Positions 52,801-63,617 of a DNA stretch of 64,000 bases are shown piece by piece. The stretch spans positions 1,862,182,988 through 1,862,246,987 of the forward strand of contig OY728128.1 of NCBI GenBank assembly GCA_963277665.1, in the 5' to 3' direction. A program made the translations under genes and the position numbers. Under the pieces are notes generated by a model. It was not told the origin of the DNA. It searched no databases and worked only from the letters and a program-made list of their open reading frames with translations. Each line of letters starts with the position of its first letter. Within the stretch, counting starts at the first letter, position 1. The stretch is from Viscum album (taxonomy: Eukaryota > Streptophyta > Magnoliopsida > Santalales > Viscaceae).

Positions 52801-53696
52801 TTGCTTTTGTGATATAGGATTCTATATAAGAATATTTTATCCTCCAATACACATTATAAGATGGAATTTGGGTCCTATTAATTGAAATCAATTCACTTTT
52901 ACAATGAAAAATTAGAATCCTATTCCATTTTAACTATAATATAGACTAATAGAAAAAGCTCCAGAGATGGTTCATGTGCACGGGTTACCTTTTAAAAATT
53001 ATAAGTCCCATATACATCATTAAATTGAAATGTGGTTCCCATCTAATCATAACCAATAAATTGAGAACATAAGACAATTTTATAACATCATAATTATGCA
53101 TGTTCAAATTATAAATAAAATTCAAAACATTCTAACAAGTGTAGAAGAATGACCGATAAAGATGATAAGACAAATAAATATGTATATCATACTAAATAAA
53201 TCACCTAGGTCTGTTATATAAACAAACATACAAAACAAATACCTAAACATGCATTGATCTAAGAATGTATAAAAAATGCAATGAATCTCATATATGAATA
53301 ATGAAAATGAAAATGCATGGAATATAATTCTAGCCACACAGTCCAAATAAACAAAGAGTCTTCAAATGTAGGTACATAGATGGATATATGCATCAAATTT
53401 GTATTTATATGATCCTATAATGAGTCATGTGATGATAGTTCCTTATCATACCAATATGAGGGGGAAATAACATAAATTTAATGAATCAATAATTTATGGA
53501 ATGTACACTAATTACTAAAGTTGAAATCATAATCCACTATAATAGAAAAAATGATCCTCATTCTTATCCCTGATAACATGGAATTTTTCCTAAGGGTGGG
53601 GTGATAAATACTAGACATGAATGTTTACCAAGAACTAACACATTCCAAGTATATTTTATACCAATTTGATATAATATGGAAAAGTAAACGAATATA
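49881..53696 (-). pseudogene. E4 internal region, content not recognised
   Basis: About 3.8 kb, less AT-rich than the rest of the window and with clearly more C than G on the plus strand, as expected if the coding strand was minus. Minus-strand open frames at 50755-50937, 50975-51163 and 53122-53346 carry no motif I know. Near 51600 a minus frame reads ITMSWDDFQE, which recalls the ITWDDF stretch of gypsy capsid, but nothing around it supports this. No FIDD, HPQTDG or zinc knuckle was seen. Function is therefore left open. Confidence 0.4.
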
Positions 53697-53704
53697 TGAT
53701 ACCA
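53697..53704 (-). other. E4 primer-binding site start, tRNA-iMet type
   Basis: The minus strand reads TGGTATCA, the first eight bases of the plant iMet primer site TGGTATCAGAGC, 2-3 bp from the CA end of the right LTR. The following bases are worn (TATATT). The position at the LTR edge makes chance unlikely. Confidence 0.6.
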
Positions 53705-53706
53705 GT

Positions 53707-56700
53707 GTGTGATGTCCTGAAACAACTGACCACTAAGATGATAGTTGTATATGTGTGTGATGTGGTCTCAATGGCGCATCCACTTACACAAGAGGTTGTT
53801 GACTAGCATGGATAGTATAATGAAGTGTGAGTGGGGTTAATATACCCTCATGATTAGAGTAGCACAATAGTATTTCTTATAATAAATAGAAAATTATATT
53901 AGAATAATTTAATCAATGAAATAAAGGGTAGTGTGAGATTCGATAACGTGGATATAAAATGATATAAAATTTAATTATACAACAATGCAAGTATGTCAAA
54001 ATGGTGATATATAATCTAAAATAGTAGACATACCTTATGACACATTATACATTATAGTATAAGAATACAACAAAGGAATGAAATCTGAAAGGGCGAACTC
54101 CATGAGCTTCCTGAGCTCCACCCCTGTCATGTGCTCCTAGCTACCATCTATATTCAAATCATCATAATAAAGAATACATAGTCCTAATTATACAAGATCT
54201 ACTCGGGTACCCTAGTATAGTGGTAGCATGATCACAGTGTGAGATACAAATCCCAATAGATTACCATCTATAGTTTCTATAGGTAAAACCAAAGCATGCA
54301 TATGATGTAAAGTACTGTATTGTTATAAAAATTGAAAAAATAATAAAAATGTACCTTTCAGCTCAATATCCAATAGAACAACTAATAAACTCTACTTAAT
54401 TCATCTCATAGGAAAAATAATGATATGATCTGTAACCATATGTATACAGTACCAATATATACAAATAAAAGGTATATATTGCATCTAACTATATTAACCA
54501 ACTATGTGTTGATGTAATTGGTCATATTACTAAAGTAATATATGTTGTATGGATTGGCGAAAGACACATTCTTCAATAATCATTATAAATTTCCATAAAA
54601 GCTCATGCAAAAACGAATATTCCCTACATCATAATATAGTGATAGACATCTATCTAGAAACTCGGGATGGTGAGTAAGATGCCATGTCATAACTCAAATT
54701 GATGTGTTTCTTTCATGAAAACACTCAAAAAGGGGTGTCACACATTATTCCCACAATCCACACTGTATAAATGGTGTCAGTCATCATTACTCATCACCCG
54801 ATTTATGGGAGAATGATTCTGTCGTGCTGAAAAGATCCCTTATCATCGTTCTGCAGCCTAAGTATAAGGTGTAGTCATATGATGACAATAAAAATGAGGC
54901 ATTACCCATCATGCATCATATTTATCTATCCATTATATCAAATTCATAACAATTTGATTATATCTTATACATAAGAATTAAATTAATAGTGTGGCATTTA
55001 CACCCTTTATATTTCAATCCAATTAGAACATTTAATTCAATTCAAAGAAGTCATACAGAATTAAATGAAAACATTGGGTGGTCATACCACCCAATTCAAT
55101 TCCATTTATTACATTAAATGAATTCCAGCCATCATTAACAATCGATTCAAAATTATACATTTCATTTATTTAAAAATCATGGAAATTCAATTACATATCT
55201 CAAAGAGGAACATTGAAGGTACCTGGGTCTATTTGAAATTGAAAAACATCGAAAATACTAATTTTTAAAGGATACAAACTCTTAATAGGTGGTTGGTGTA
55301 GTAATCATTTCGTTAGGAGTGGGGTAGTCCATTTAAAAAAAGTGGGGAAATGTAAAACAACCAATATTATTATAATCAACTAATCATCAATTTTTAATTC
55401 CAAATATAGTGCCCCTCAATTCAAGGAAATTTTTATAAAAACATTACATTATTCATCAACAATTCACTTAACATAATTAAGAATCAAATATTTTAATTGT
55501 ATATCAATTAACATTTATAAACCATTATAGAAACTATCAACAAAATCCAAACAATTTCATATGGTTCATCATGGAACATAGAAAGGTCTTTTATCATATT
55601 GAAAAATACTTTCAAGTATACTTCCTTTATCATTACATGTAAAATTCAAAAGAGGTTATTTACGAATTTAATCATTTAATTAATTAATGTATATCTATGT
55701 CGGCACACCCAGAGGGTGTCTGAGAGAGAATTTTGGACCCTCAAACTATTTAATAATTCTCAAAGGAAGTTACCCATGGTCCATATATCAATTCTGATGT
55801 AAGAATGTTTTTTCATGGAAACATATTGAAAAGGATGGAATGTAGTGTAATGATTCTATTTAAAAAATATAATCAAATCAAGAAAAATGAAATCGAACAC
55901 CTACCTTATTATTAGGATACTTAACATATTCTATATGAAGATCAAATTGAGTTTGGTTTGGATGAAATTGATGAAATAGACCATTTCCCTAAAAATATCA
56001 AAATAGTTCCTTCACCTCTATAAACTTTTCCAGAGGATATTAAATAGCAAATGATTAGAAAGGGGTCATGATATTACTTGTTCATATCCATAGAGACTGA
56101 CATCATATGATTCAGACTACTAGATTAGGATATCTAGAGATGCCTATATTGAATTGGATGGTGTAATTACACCTGGGAGGAGCCACATGTGGGTTCTAGA
56201 GGGAGATTAAATGAATAAATGTGTTTTAAATCTCATTATGGAAAAATTGTCATTTCTCCCTAAAAACTGGGAGCATGGTTTGGCCACATGGTTTGGAAAA
56301 ACTATGTTTCTACTATATGGATTCTCCTTCATAAGAAACCCACCTCACCCAGTTTTCTCCGCATGGTTACCATAACCATGAACCAAACATGAGATGAATA
56401 GTAAAAAGGTGTGGGCTATGTCAAACTAACCTTGTATAATATGCATATGGTTTTGGAAAACTATTAGTATCCCATGTGGCACCTTCTTATCCTATGAAAT
56501 TGGGGGCACAATATTTTACTATGCAAACCTGTGATTTTTGGGGCCAACTCTCAAAAACACAATGATACTACCAAGTTAACTCTTGGGACTTAAATCAATA
56601 ATAACAAAAATACCCTTAAGCATTCAAAATCTTGGAATTTCTTTTTGATGCTACAAAAAATAAAACAAAGTTCCTGTAAATACCAATATTTAGATTCCCG

Positions 56701-56820
56701 TTGTCATTAATTTTAGCTCAAAACACTGGTTATTAAGTTATAGTGGAATCTATTTAAGAGGGAATCAGAATTTACCACAATAGAACATGTTAATTATTAT
56801 ACATTTCAGGTTATAAATTC
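53707..56820 (-). repeat. E4 5' LTR (right copy)
   Basis: Pairs with 46710-~49880. On the plus strand it starts TGTGATGTCCTGAAAC, that is, the LTR 3' end is CAGGACATCACA on the coding strand. It holds a CpG-containing stretch (CTCGGGATGG at 54660, ATCGTTCTGC at 54845). On the minus strand the C-rich block near 56150-56210 may be its core promoter. The right edge (LTR start) is approximate. Confidence 0.75.
55705..55719. repeat. Conserved ACACCC/GGGTGT hairpin, right copy
   Basis: ACACCCAGAGGGTGT; see the left copy at 48719. Preceded by the same TTAATTAATTAATG at the same distance. Confidence 0.7.
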
Positions 56821-56889
56821 TCTAGCTTCCAGTGGAACATTTTATATAGTTGTAATGAAATGATGGATCATTTCTCTGTAAAATACAGT

Positions 56890-57511
56890 TGAAGTCATGG
56901 GATGTACAAAATTTCAAAAGAAAACCCTATCTAGTTATTGTTTTTCAGGTGAAATTGGTCTATGTTTTTTTAGATATGAATAATAATGAATATAATGATA
57001 TTGAGGCAATGGAATGTGATTAATTCAACTATATTTGTTATGGATAATTATTTCCCTAGGGCTCTTTGACTCAGGATAGCAGAACAATTAATATAATTTA
57101 TGTGAAAATACTAATATTCTGTAGCCACATATGAACACATTTTAAAAAGATTGTCTTCGTATGTACAATTTCGTATTCAAGACCCTAATAGTTAAATTAG
57201 AAAATTTTAGTCATGATTTAAACTATTTTTTGATGAGATATATGAACCCATGAACTTAAATGTGATGAGAAATTTTTTTTTGAGCTGAATATGTAGAAAT
57301 AGAACTTTTGAATAGTTATGTTCATATATATGTGAAATGTATAAAATTGTAATGGTCATATAAAATGGAGAAGGAACCAAAAAATAATTCTAGAGGTATG
57401 TTACCAGGATGCTCCAGGTGTAGTAAAATAAATTTAATGGAAGGTCTAAGAAGATTTTAATAGTGTTACAAGCATGGAATATCAGGTCACATGTCACATT
57501 ACAAGAATTAA
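56890..57511 (+). pseudogene. gag: E5 gag remnant (capsid and zinc knuckle)
   Basis: At 56912 FQKKTLSSYCFSGEIGLCFF matches EQKVxLASYMLxGEAxxWW. At 57043 NYFPRAL-stop-LRIAEQLI, then YSVATYEHILKRLSSYVQF, matches KYFPxALRxxKExEF...MSVAxYxAKFxxLSRY, the most conserved capsid region, over about 45 codons with three stops. At 57410 CSRCSK and at 57464 CYKHGISGHMSHYKN match the paired Cys motif and the CCHC zinc knuckle (CFRCGxxGHxxRDCP). The second Cys of the knuckle is now His and the last is Tyr, so it cannot bind zinc as the family does. Confidence 0.8.
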
Positions 57512-58394
57512 AAGTTTGAAATATTTTCTATCAATTGGGTAACAGAAATCTAGTCAATGTTGAGTTGTTTTATTTTTAATAAATTAGTAAATTATATAAA
57601 TATTTTTCAGTAATTTCTTTTTCATGGTATGAAATCATCATGATAATGAACAAATTGGTGTTGTAACACAATTTTCTCTACTATATTTGATGTTGGTCAA
57701 TATGATAAATTTGTGATATTAATGATACTTTTTTTAATTTTTTTATGAAAAACCCTTTTTGAATCATGATCTTTTTATTCATTCATTTCGATGAAATTTA
57801 AAAGTGAAATGAGAATATCACCTCATGGAAACATGAATTTTTTTTTAACAAATTCTAATAGTGAAAATATTAAATAAACAAATATTTGTAGGAACATTCA
57901 TATTTTCATTAGTGTGATAGAGTTTCTTATACATATTGTTGAACTGACCATGGTATAGTCTGATATTAGTTTGGTGATATGTTAGATGTTGTTTTCTCTT
58001 GCTAAAATATGTTTTAGAACCAAAAACATTAAATTCGCTAATTTTATACAATTGAAAACCTACCATGAAGTTAAGAAATTTATTAGAGATATTAGTTAAA
58101 GATAGCTTGATCAGGTAGTTAAAAGGAAATAAACCATTCAGATTAGTGATGTTATATTTGTAAATAATTTTATTGATGTATTTATTATTGGTTTCATGGG
58201 TATTATTTCAATTAGAATATTGAAATAAATATTGACCTTGTTCTAGATGATAATCCTTTTTTGAAATAGTCCAAATTGAATATCCCATGTAGAGATATTT
58301 GTATAGAAAATGTAGTTACAAGAGTGTATAGATAAAGAAATAATTTTTTTAATAACATTAGCAAGGGGTGATCTAATTTTAAATATTTAAAATA
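57512..58394 (+). pseudogene. pol: E5 protease region and linker, poorly preserved
   Basis: By position this should hold the protease and the start of the reverse transcriptase. No D-S/T-G triad or FDVILGMDW motif can be read. A minus-strand open frame at 57845-58066 has no recognisable domain. Near 58265-58390 short pieces may represent the stretch before the reverse transcriptase fingers, but I would not assign residues. Confidence 0.4.
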
Positions 58395-58800
58395 ATGAGG
58401 GTTTAATGAATCTTTGCAATGATTATCAATGAATAAATTACATTACTATTAATAAAATGACATACATGCCCCTTAGGTTTGATTTATTTTAACACATATG
58501 GTGAGTTATTTTTTTAAATATTGATCTCAAATAAATGTACAATTAGTTGAAGGTGAAGGAACTGTGTAACCCAAATACATTATTTTGGAATAAAAGTGGG
58601 AATTATGAGTTTTTAGTTATTCCCATTAGGTTATCTAATACATTGACTTTATTTTTGGATCTTATGACTATATTTTTTCATTAATATTAAGAAATGTTTT
58701 TTTATTATGTTTTTTAATAAAACATTGGTATATTCTATAAGATAAGAGGATAATGATTGAAACCAATGGATTGTTTTTTCAAAACATAATTAAAAATAAC
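58395..58800 (+). pseudogene. pol: E5 reverse transcriptase remnant
   Basis: From 58395 the frame NEGLMNLCNDYQ, stop, INYITINKMTYMPLRFDLF matches KDGSxRLCIDYRxLNKVTIKNKYPLPRIDDLF without indels. It continues in the same frame to ILNIDLK, the remnant of FSKIDLRSGY. A shift gives QLVEGEGTV (QLRVxEEDI), then the YxHYEFLVMPFGL block, now VFSYSH in another frame. The FIDD active site should fall near 58700 and cannot be read. Confidence 0.8.
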
Positions 58801-58899
58801 ATATATACAGATATTGTTTCTAATGATGGAATAACTGTTCAACATATTAAAACAAAAGTTATTACACAATAAACTAGACCTATGAATTTAACAATGATT

Positions 58900-59420
58900 T
58901 GACCTTTTATTGGATTATCATGTTACTACAAGATGTTTTTAGAAACATTATCTATGTTTTTTTATCCAAATAAGTAAATTAACGTGAAAAGGAGTTAGAT
59001 TCATCTAGATATAAAAACGTAATGATTATTTTCTAGAACTAAAATACTATTAGTGAATGTTCCATATTTATCCCTGCACTATAAAATAATGACTTTTTAT
59101 CTACCATTATACATTATTGAAGTGATGTGGTTGCGTTCATACACATGATTGTCAGGTAATTTCATAAAAATTACATTAGATAAAACCTAATGAGATAAAT
59201 TATCTTACACAAGATCTCAAATTTGATACTATGGTATCTTATTTAATTATTTTGGGGAATATTTTACATTTAGTATCATGTAAATATATACTATTCATAA
59301 AATTTTAATGTATATATTTCTTCAAATATAGTATAAAATTATTGAGGGAAGGTGGATGAAACTAATTAATGATTAGGACTTCAAAATTCATTACCAGCAT
59401 GGAAAAAAATATTATATCCA
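58900..59420 (+). pseudogene. pol: E5 RNase H remnant
   Basis: Near 59053 VNVPYLSLHYKIMTFYLP is a worn form of the TPVLTLPxxxxxFxVYSD stretch. Near 59333 a frame reads YKIIEGRWMKLIND, stop, DFKIHYQHGK, which matches LRQRRWLELIKDYDxxIxYHPGKAN at the end of the domain over 25 codons. The middle of the domain is not readable. Confidence 0.7.
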
Positions 59421-59599
59421 CTACTTTGAATCAGAGAAATAACATTTTATTAAGAATATTATGTTTATAACATAACCCTTTGGTAAATGATTTCATGAAA
59501 GTCTGACTAGAAATTATAGATGTTGTAATTTCCTCAATTTTGTTTCAAGTATCATTACAAGAACCTATATCAGAATAAATTATTTAATATAAGAACGAA

Positions 59600-60450
59600 G
59601 AATGTGAGTTATAAGAAGTTGAACAAGTTGTTAGGTTGGGTAATTCTCTTGAATTTTTTTTAAAAGTTAGGTGTTTTTAGATTTTTAATGATATTGTGTG
59701 TGACTTTGGATTCCAAATCATGGAAAGAACAATGGAGTGAATATCACCATTTTATATTCATACCGAAACAAATAAGTTTCATATATACATTTAATTGTAT
59801 TTAAAATAGGACAAAATTATAATTGTTATTTATGAATTTAATGTGATATGATTTAATTATAAAATGTTTATAGAAAATAAAAAATTGAAGGTGATGAATC
59901 CAAATTTTTAGTTATTGAGTGGAATTTAGAAATTATATCCATTATTTTCATTGTAGAATTTCTGATGAAATTTCTACATAAATATTTTTTTGTTATTGGT
60001 TATCGATTAAATAAATCTTCATATTTCTATATTATTTGAGATACTTTGTGTTTAGATTAAGTTTATTTACTATATCTCAAGGAGACTGTCAGGTTACATA
60101 TATTTATGTTATCCATTATGTTTGGTCATGATACCAAATTTAATTTTAATTTTTGGAATGTGATTCAGGATTCATTGGGATTGAAATTAAATATCAATAT
60201 AGCTTTTAATCCTTAATCTAATGGGTAGTTCGAATGAATAATTTAGTGCATGGGGGATATTCACAATTTGTGTACAATTTATTACCACAGAGTTTTTGAA
60301 AAACAAATTTCTGTGATTTCTTTTTCTTATAATAGTTATTTACATTCCAAAATACTAATGGAACCTTTTGAGGAGACATATGGAATGAGATATCACACTT
60401 TTAATTTTTTGGGTGAAGTGGGGAAAAAGGTTTATAGTCCATGGAAATAA
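59600..60450 (+). pseudogene. pol: E5 integrase remnant, long frame-preserved core
   Basis: From 59917 to 60450 one frame of about 178 codons runs through the catalytic core and beyond with six stops and no frameshift. EWNLEIISIIFIVEF matches EWKWExISMDFIVGL (first catalytic Asp now Ile). ETVRLHIFMLSIMFGHDTKF matches REIVRLHGVPxSIVSDRDPRF (second Asp lost). NFWNVIQDSLGLKLNINIAF matches RFWKSLQESLGTKLNFSTAF. NP-stop-SNG-stop-FE-stop is the HPQTDGQSER block: Q, Q and R are now TAA, TAG and TGA, with the catalytic Glu kept. ISFSYNSYLHSKILMEPFEE then TYGMRYHTF matches EFAYNNSYxSSIxMAPxEALYGRxCRTP. The last 66 codons (60250-60450) are open. Confidence 0.9.
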
Positions 60451-60536
60451 AACTTTTTGAAAAAGAAAAACCATTTTAACCATTATTTTCAATCATGGTA
60501 TTAGAATGTATGACATGTTTTTTTGATACATTATTA

Positions 60537-61661
60537 TGTTAAGAACCAATATTTATAAATTTATAAATCTTTGTATATGTAAATAATTACATATATATAT
60601 ATTAATGAATTTATATCCTTATTTTTTTAATTTATTATTGGGATTTTATATTATTGGTTTATAAATTTCATTTATTTAATTAAAATACGTAATATCGATA
60701 AATTAATAAAAAAAAATTGTGAAGGAATTTACTATATAAATCATTGCATCATTTTCATGTAATTATGATGCTATAATACTTAACTTATATACACAGTATT
60801 TTTTATGAAATACCAAATTTTGTTACTGTATTTGAAAAATATGAAAATTCTATATTCTTCAATGTTGACATGTTGATTTCAAATATGAAGTCATTTTTAT
60901 GAAAATATTTTTCTAAATTTAATATATTTAATTATTAATAAAAACATATTTCATATTCGAAAAACATTATTTTGTTATGAGAAATTAAATTATAATTTTT
61001 GTTTCTATTATTATTCATCTAAGTAATATGTCATCATTTATATTACTACTCATCAATCATCATACATAAATAATATTTATTATTAATATTTTATTTTATG
61101 TTATAGGTTTCATTGAACACTTTTTTATATAATTATTATCTTTCTATTACAATATTTTAATTCCCTATAGTTATAATATAAATTATATATTCATAATTTA
61201 CAATTCATTCATTTCTATTACACAGTTATTTTCTAAATCATGCCTACTTACATTATTTTTTTCTTCATAATAATGACATTCCTTATGTAAATATTAGTAT
61301 ATTTCGAGTAAGATATACAATAAAAAAAGTTAAAAAAAATCCTATATTATTACATGTTTTATGTTGTTCTTTTAGTGATTATAATAAATTGATTTATCTA
61401 GTCTTTTATTATATTTATTCATAATGTACCATTAAAAGGAAATAATAAAATGTTTCAACTTTAATAATTAATTTTCATGATGGGGTGTTTATGAATCACG
61501 GGTATTATATTTTACCCCCATAATAAATAATTTAAAACTCTAAATTTAATGTATAAATAAATATATGAATTTTTTTTGTAATTCATCCTCATTTCTTCTC
61601 AAAGAACTCATGTTTCTTCATAGAACTTATGATTTATATGAGGGAAGCTCACAAGAGGTGT
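60537..61661 (+). repeat. E5 3' LTR, E2 family, interrupted by E6
   Basis: Starts TGTTAAGAACCAATATTTATAA, against TGTAATGATCGAAACATTTATAA at 42596. Near 60715 AATTGTGAAGGAATTTAC matches AAGTGAAGGAATTGACC at 35338. 61435-61570 matches 23870-24000. It stops at 61662, about where the core promoter of this LTR family would follow, because another LTR starts there. Confidence 0.6.
60588..60602. repeat. (AT)n microsatellite
   Basis: Short AT run within the E5 LTR. Confidence 0.7.
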
Positions 61662-61711
61662 TGTAACAACCCCAAGTATTATGAGAATTATTATTTTCTA
61701 ATTTCATTGAT

Positions 61712-62005
61712 GTCTTGTGTTGTATGCTAAACCTAATTTAGCTTGTGATATACACACAACTATATTACCTTGTAGTATACGCAACACTATTCTTGGCTCG
61801 TGTTACACATAATTTCATGTTTGTTTTGTAGAAATTATTCTACACAACATTAAGTATATATTTTGTTTAATGTATAAATGAAATAATTTTTAATTATGTT
61901 ATATGAAAGAACAAAGGTAGCTTTCACTACACAGAGCCTTTACTTGGCTTGCATTACATGCAATCGCGACCTTCCTCTATAGCATGTGTAGTACGCAATA
62001 TCGAG
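61712..62005. repeat. ~28-bp array of short palindromes in the E6 LTR
   Basis: Units near 61712, 61741 (GCTTGTGATATACACACAAC), 61768 (CCTTGTAGTATACGCAACAC), 61797 (GCTCGTGTTACACATAATTT), 61920, 61947 (GCTTGCATTACATGCAATCG) and 61981 (AGCATGTGTAGTACGCAATA) lie mostly 27-29 bp apart. The shared core is near GCTTGCGTTACACGCAA, an inverted repeat (TTGCGT/ACGCAA type). An AT-rich insertion of about 60 bp breaks the array near 61860-61915. CpG is more frequent here than in most of the window. Confidence 0.65.
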
Positions 62006-63456
62006 TTTCATTAAAACAACAATATATTGTTATAATATTATTATGGACCAGCCATTATGAATAGTATTAACTAAAATTTTAATGTTATAACATTATTATT
62101 CATCTTACACATTTTCTAGAACATCGTATGAGAGAAAAATAGATTTTCGGAGAAAAATAAGTATTTTTAAAAAAATGCTGTTTTGCCTCCATTTGATGGC
62201 ACACCCACATTAAATCCAGTTTTTGACAATTTTATAAGTTCAATTTGACAAAATAAAATTCTTTCTTGGAATAAGGATATTAATATTAAATTTGGATAAT
62301 TTTTTTATATTATTCTGATAACTTTCATATTTTAATGAATATTAAAAACACGCTATATTTTAATTAAAAATAGCTTTTTTCATCGCAATAATTTGTATTG
62401 TTAGATTATATTTTCAATTTGTTTTAAAGTGTAATTAGAATATAATTTCCATTTAATCCAATGTTGTTCATTGGAATTAATTTCACTTTGAATTCGGACA
62501 TAAACACGTGTCGATCTTTTGATAGTTATTGTTTATTAAAAACATGCTATTTGTTTTGATAATGTGAATTATTTTTAAAATTAATTAATGGCACTTCTAT
62601 GTTTTGAATTTAGAAAAATAGAAATAATTTTTTAATTAGGAATATCTAATATAGCTTAGGCTGAATTTTTGGTATTTTTCTAAAAAGCATCAATTTTTGA
62701 AGAATAGTGAAACCACATAGTGGTAGTTAAAAAACTGACTCTTTCATTTAAATGAAATTATACCACTTCTGTGAATTGAATTTAAAAAATCCTACATAAA
62801 TGGTTGTTATCACGAAGTAAAATTTGGTTTAATAAGATGAAAATATTTTTTGGTTAATAGTAACTTTTGACTTTTATTTACTACGGTTAAAGGTAAACAG
62901 GGTAATTCAAGGTTAAAAGAATATTATAATAATTCAAAATTATCATAACACTTATCCTAACCTTATTAGATGAGTAGGGACCGACCATGGTCATCCTAGG
63001 GTCAATTATGGAACCCCTTTGAGCTACATGGTGGTGATAATGACAAATTGGATTAATTAATTTAATGTAAAGACAAAATTAAAATTAACAAAAATATTTT
63101 AGTAATTAATTTTTATAAGGGGTTAAATAAATTATCCTTTAAACTATTAATATAATAAATATAAAAATATTTCCTAGATGGTTGTGTTTTTTTATAATTT
63201 TAAGACATCAAATAAATTAAATTATTTATGACACAATAATGATGCGGTATCTACCTCATTAATAAACGATTTTACTAAATAAGATTATAATGATTAAAAT
63301 ATTATCCAAAACATGTACAATTCTGATTGGATGATTTTATTTCGACCATGAATCATCTTATCTTCATTTTAATTATTTTATTACTTTCTGAAACTGAAGA
63401 TAAGTTTATAATAAAATAATATTTTCACACTTTCCAAAGGTGCCCCTATCCTCTTT

Positions 63457-63464
63457 TATAAAAG
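63457..63464 (+). promoter_or_regulatory. E6 LTR TATA box
   Basis: TATAAAAG between CCCCTATCCTCTTT and GACACCTCCTCCC: the best-kept core promoter in the window, in the same C-rich setting as those at 8844 and 43930. Confidence 0.65.
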
Positions 63465-63617
63465 GACACCTCCTCCCACAACTCTTTACGCAATTTTGAG
63501 CCTTCAATATTGGCCAACCCCTACCAATTTCCCTTATGAACATCCCTAGAAACATTATAGAGGTTCCAACATCCTCAAAAGACCAAAACAGGTGCCTTAA
63601 GAGGAGATTAATAAGAG

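Larger units (their letters stand above)
46710..56820 (-). mobile_element. E4: minus-strand LTR retrotransposon without recognisable pol
   Basis: Two related LTRs of about 3.1 kb (46710-~49880 and 53707-~56820, offset 6950-7000 bp) enclose about 3.8 kb. At the inner edge of the right LTR the minus strand reads ...CATCACACACTGGTATCA, which is an LTR end followed by the start of the tRNA-iMet primer site. This and the C-over-G bias of the plus strand in the interior set the orientation as minus. The interior is too short for full gag-pol and shows no reverse transcriptase or integrase motif by eye. It may be a non-autonomous large retrotransposon derivative, a deletion product or simply too worn. 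It lies between the E2 3' LTR and the gag of E5. Confidence 0.7.
56821..61661 (+). mobile_element. E5: decayed Ty3/gypsy element of the E2 family
   Basis: Right part of a dead chromovirus: capsid, zinc knuckle, reverse transcriptase, RNase H and integrase on the plus strand from 56890 to 60450, then an E2-family LTR from 60537. There is no separate 5' LTR; to the left lie E4 and then the E2 3' LTR. The LTR is cut at 61662 by the start of E6. The C-terminal segment of pol after 60450 is missing or unreadable: only about 85 bp separate the integrase from the LTR. Confidence 0.8.

Noticed and set aside
53122..53346. Minus-strand open frame rich in Phe and Ile, membrane-protein-like
   Set aside because: Hydrophobic composition is what AT-rich DNA gives by chance; no topology or family signal.
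46710..56820. E4 in plus orientation, with a TATA box at 47741 (TATAAATA)
   Set aside because: The TATA-like text is at the same place in both LTRs, but the primer site beside the right LTR and the base bias of the interior favour minus. I keep this as an alternative only.
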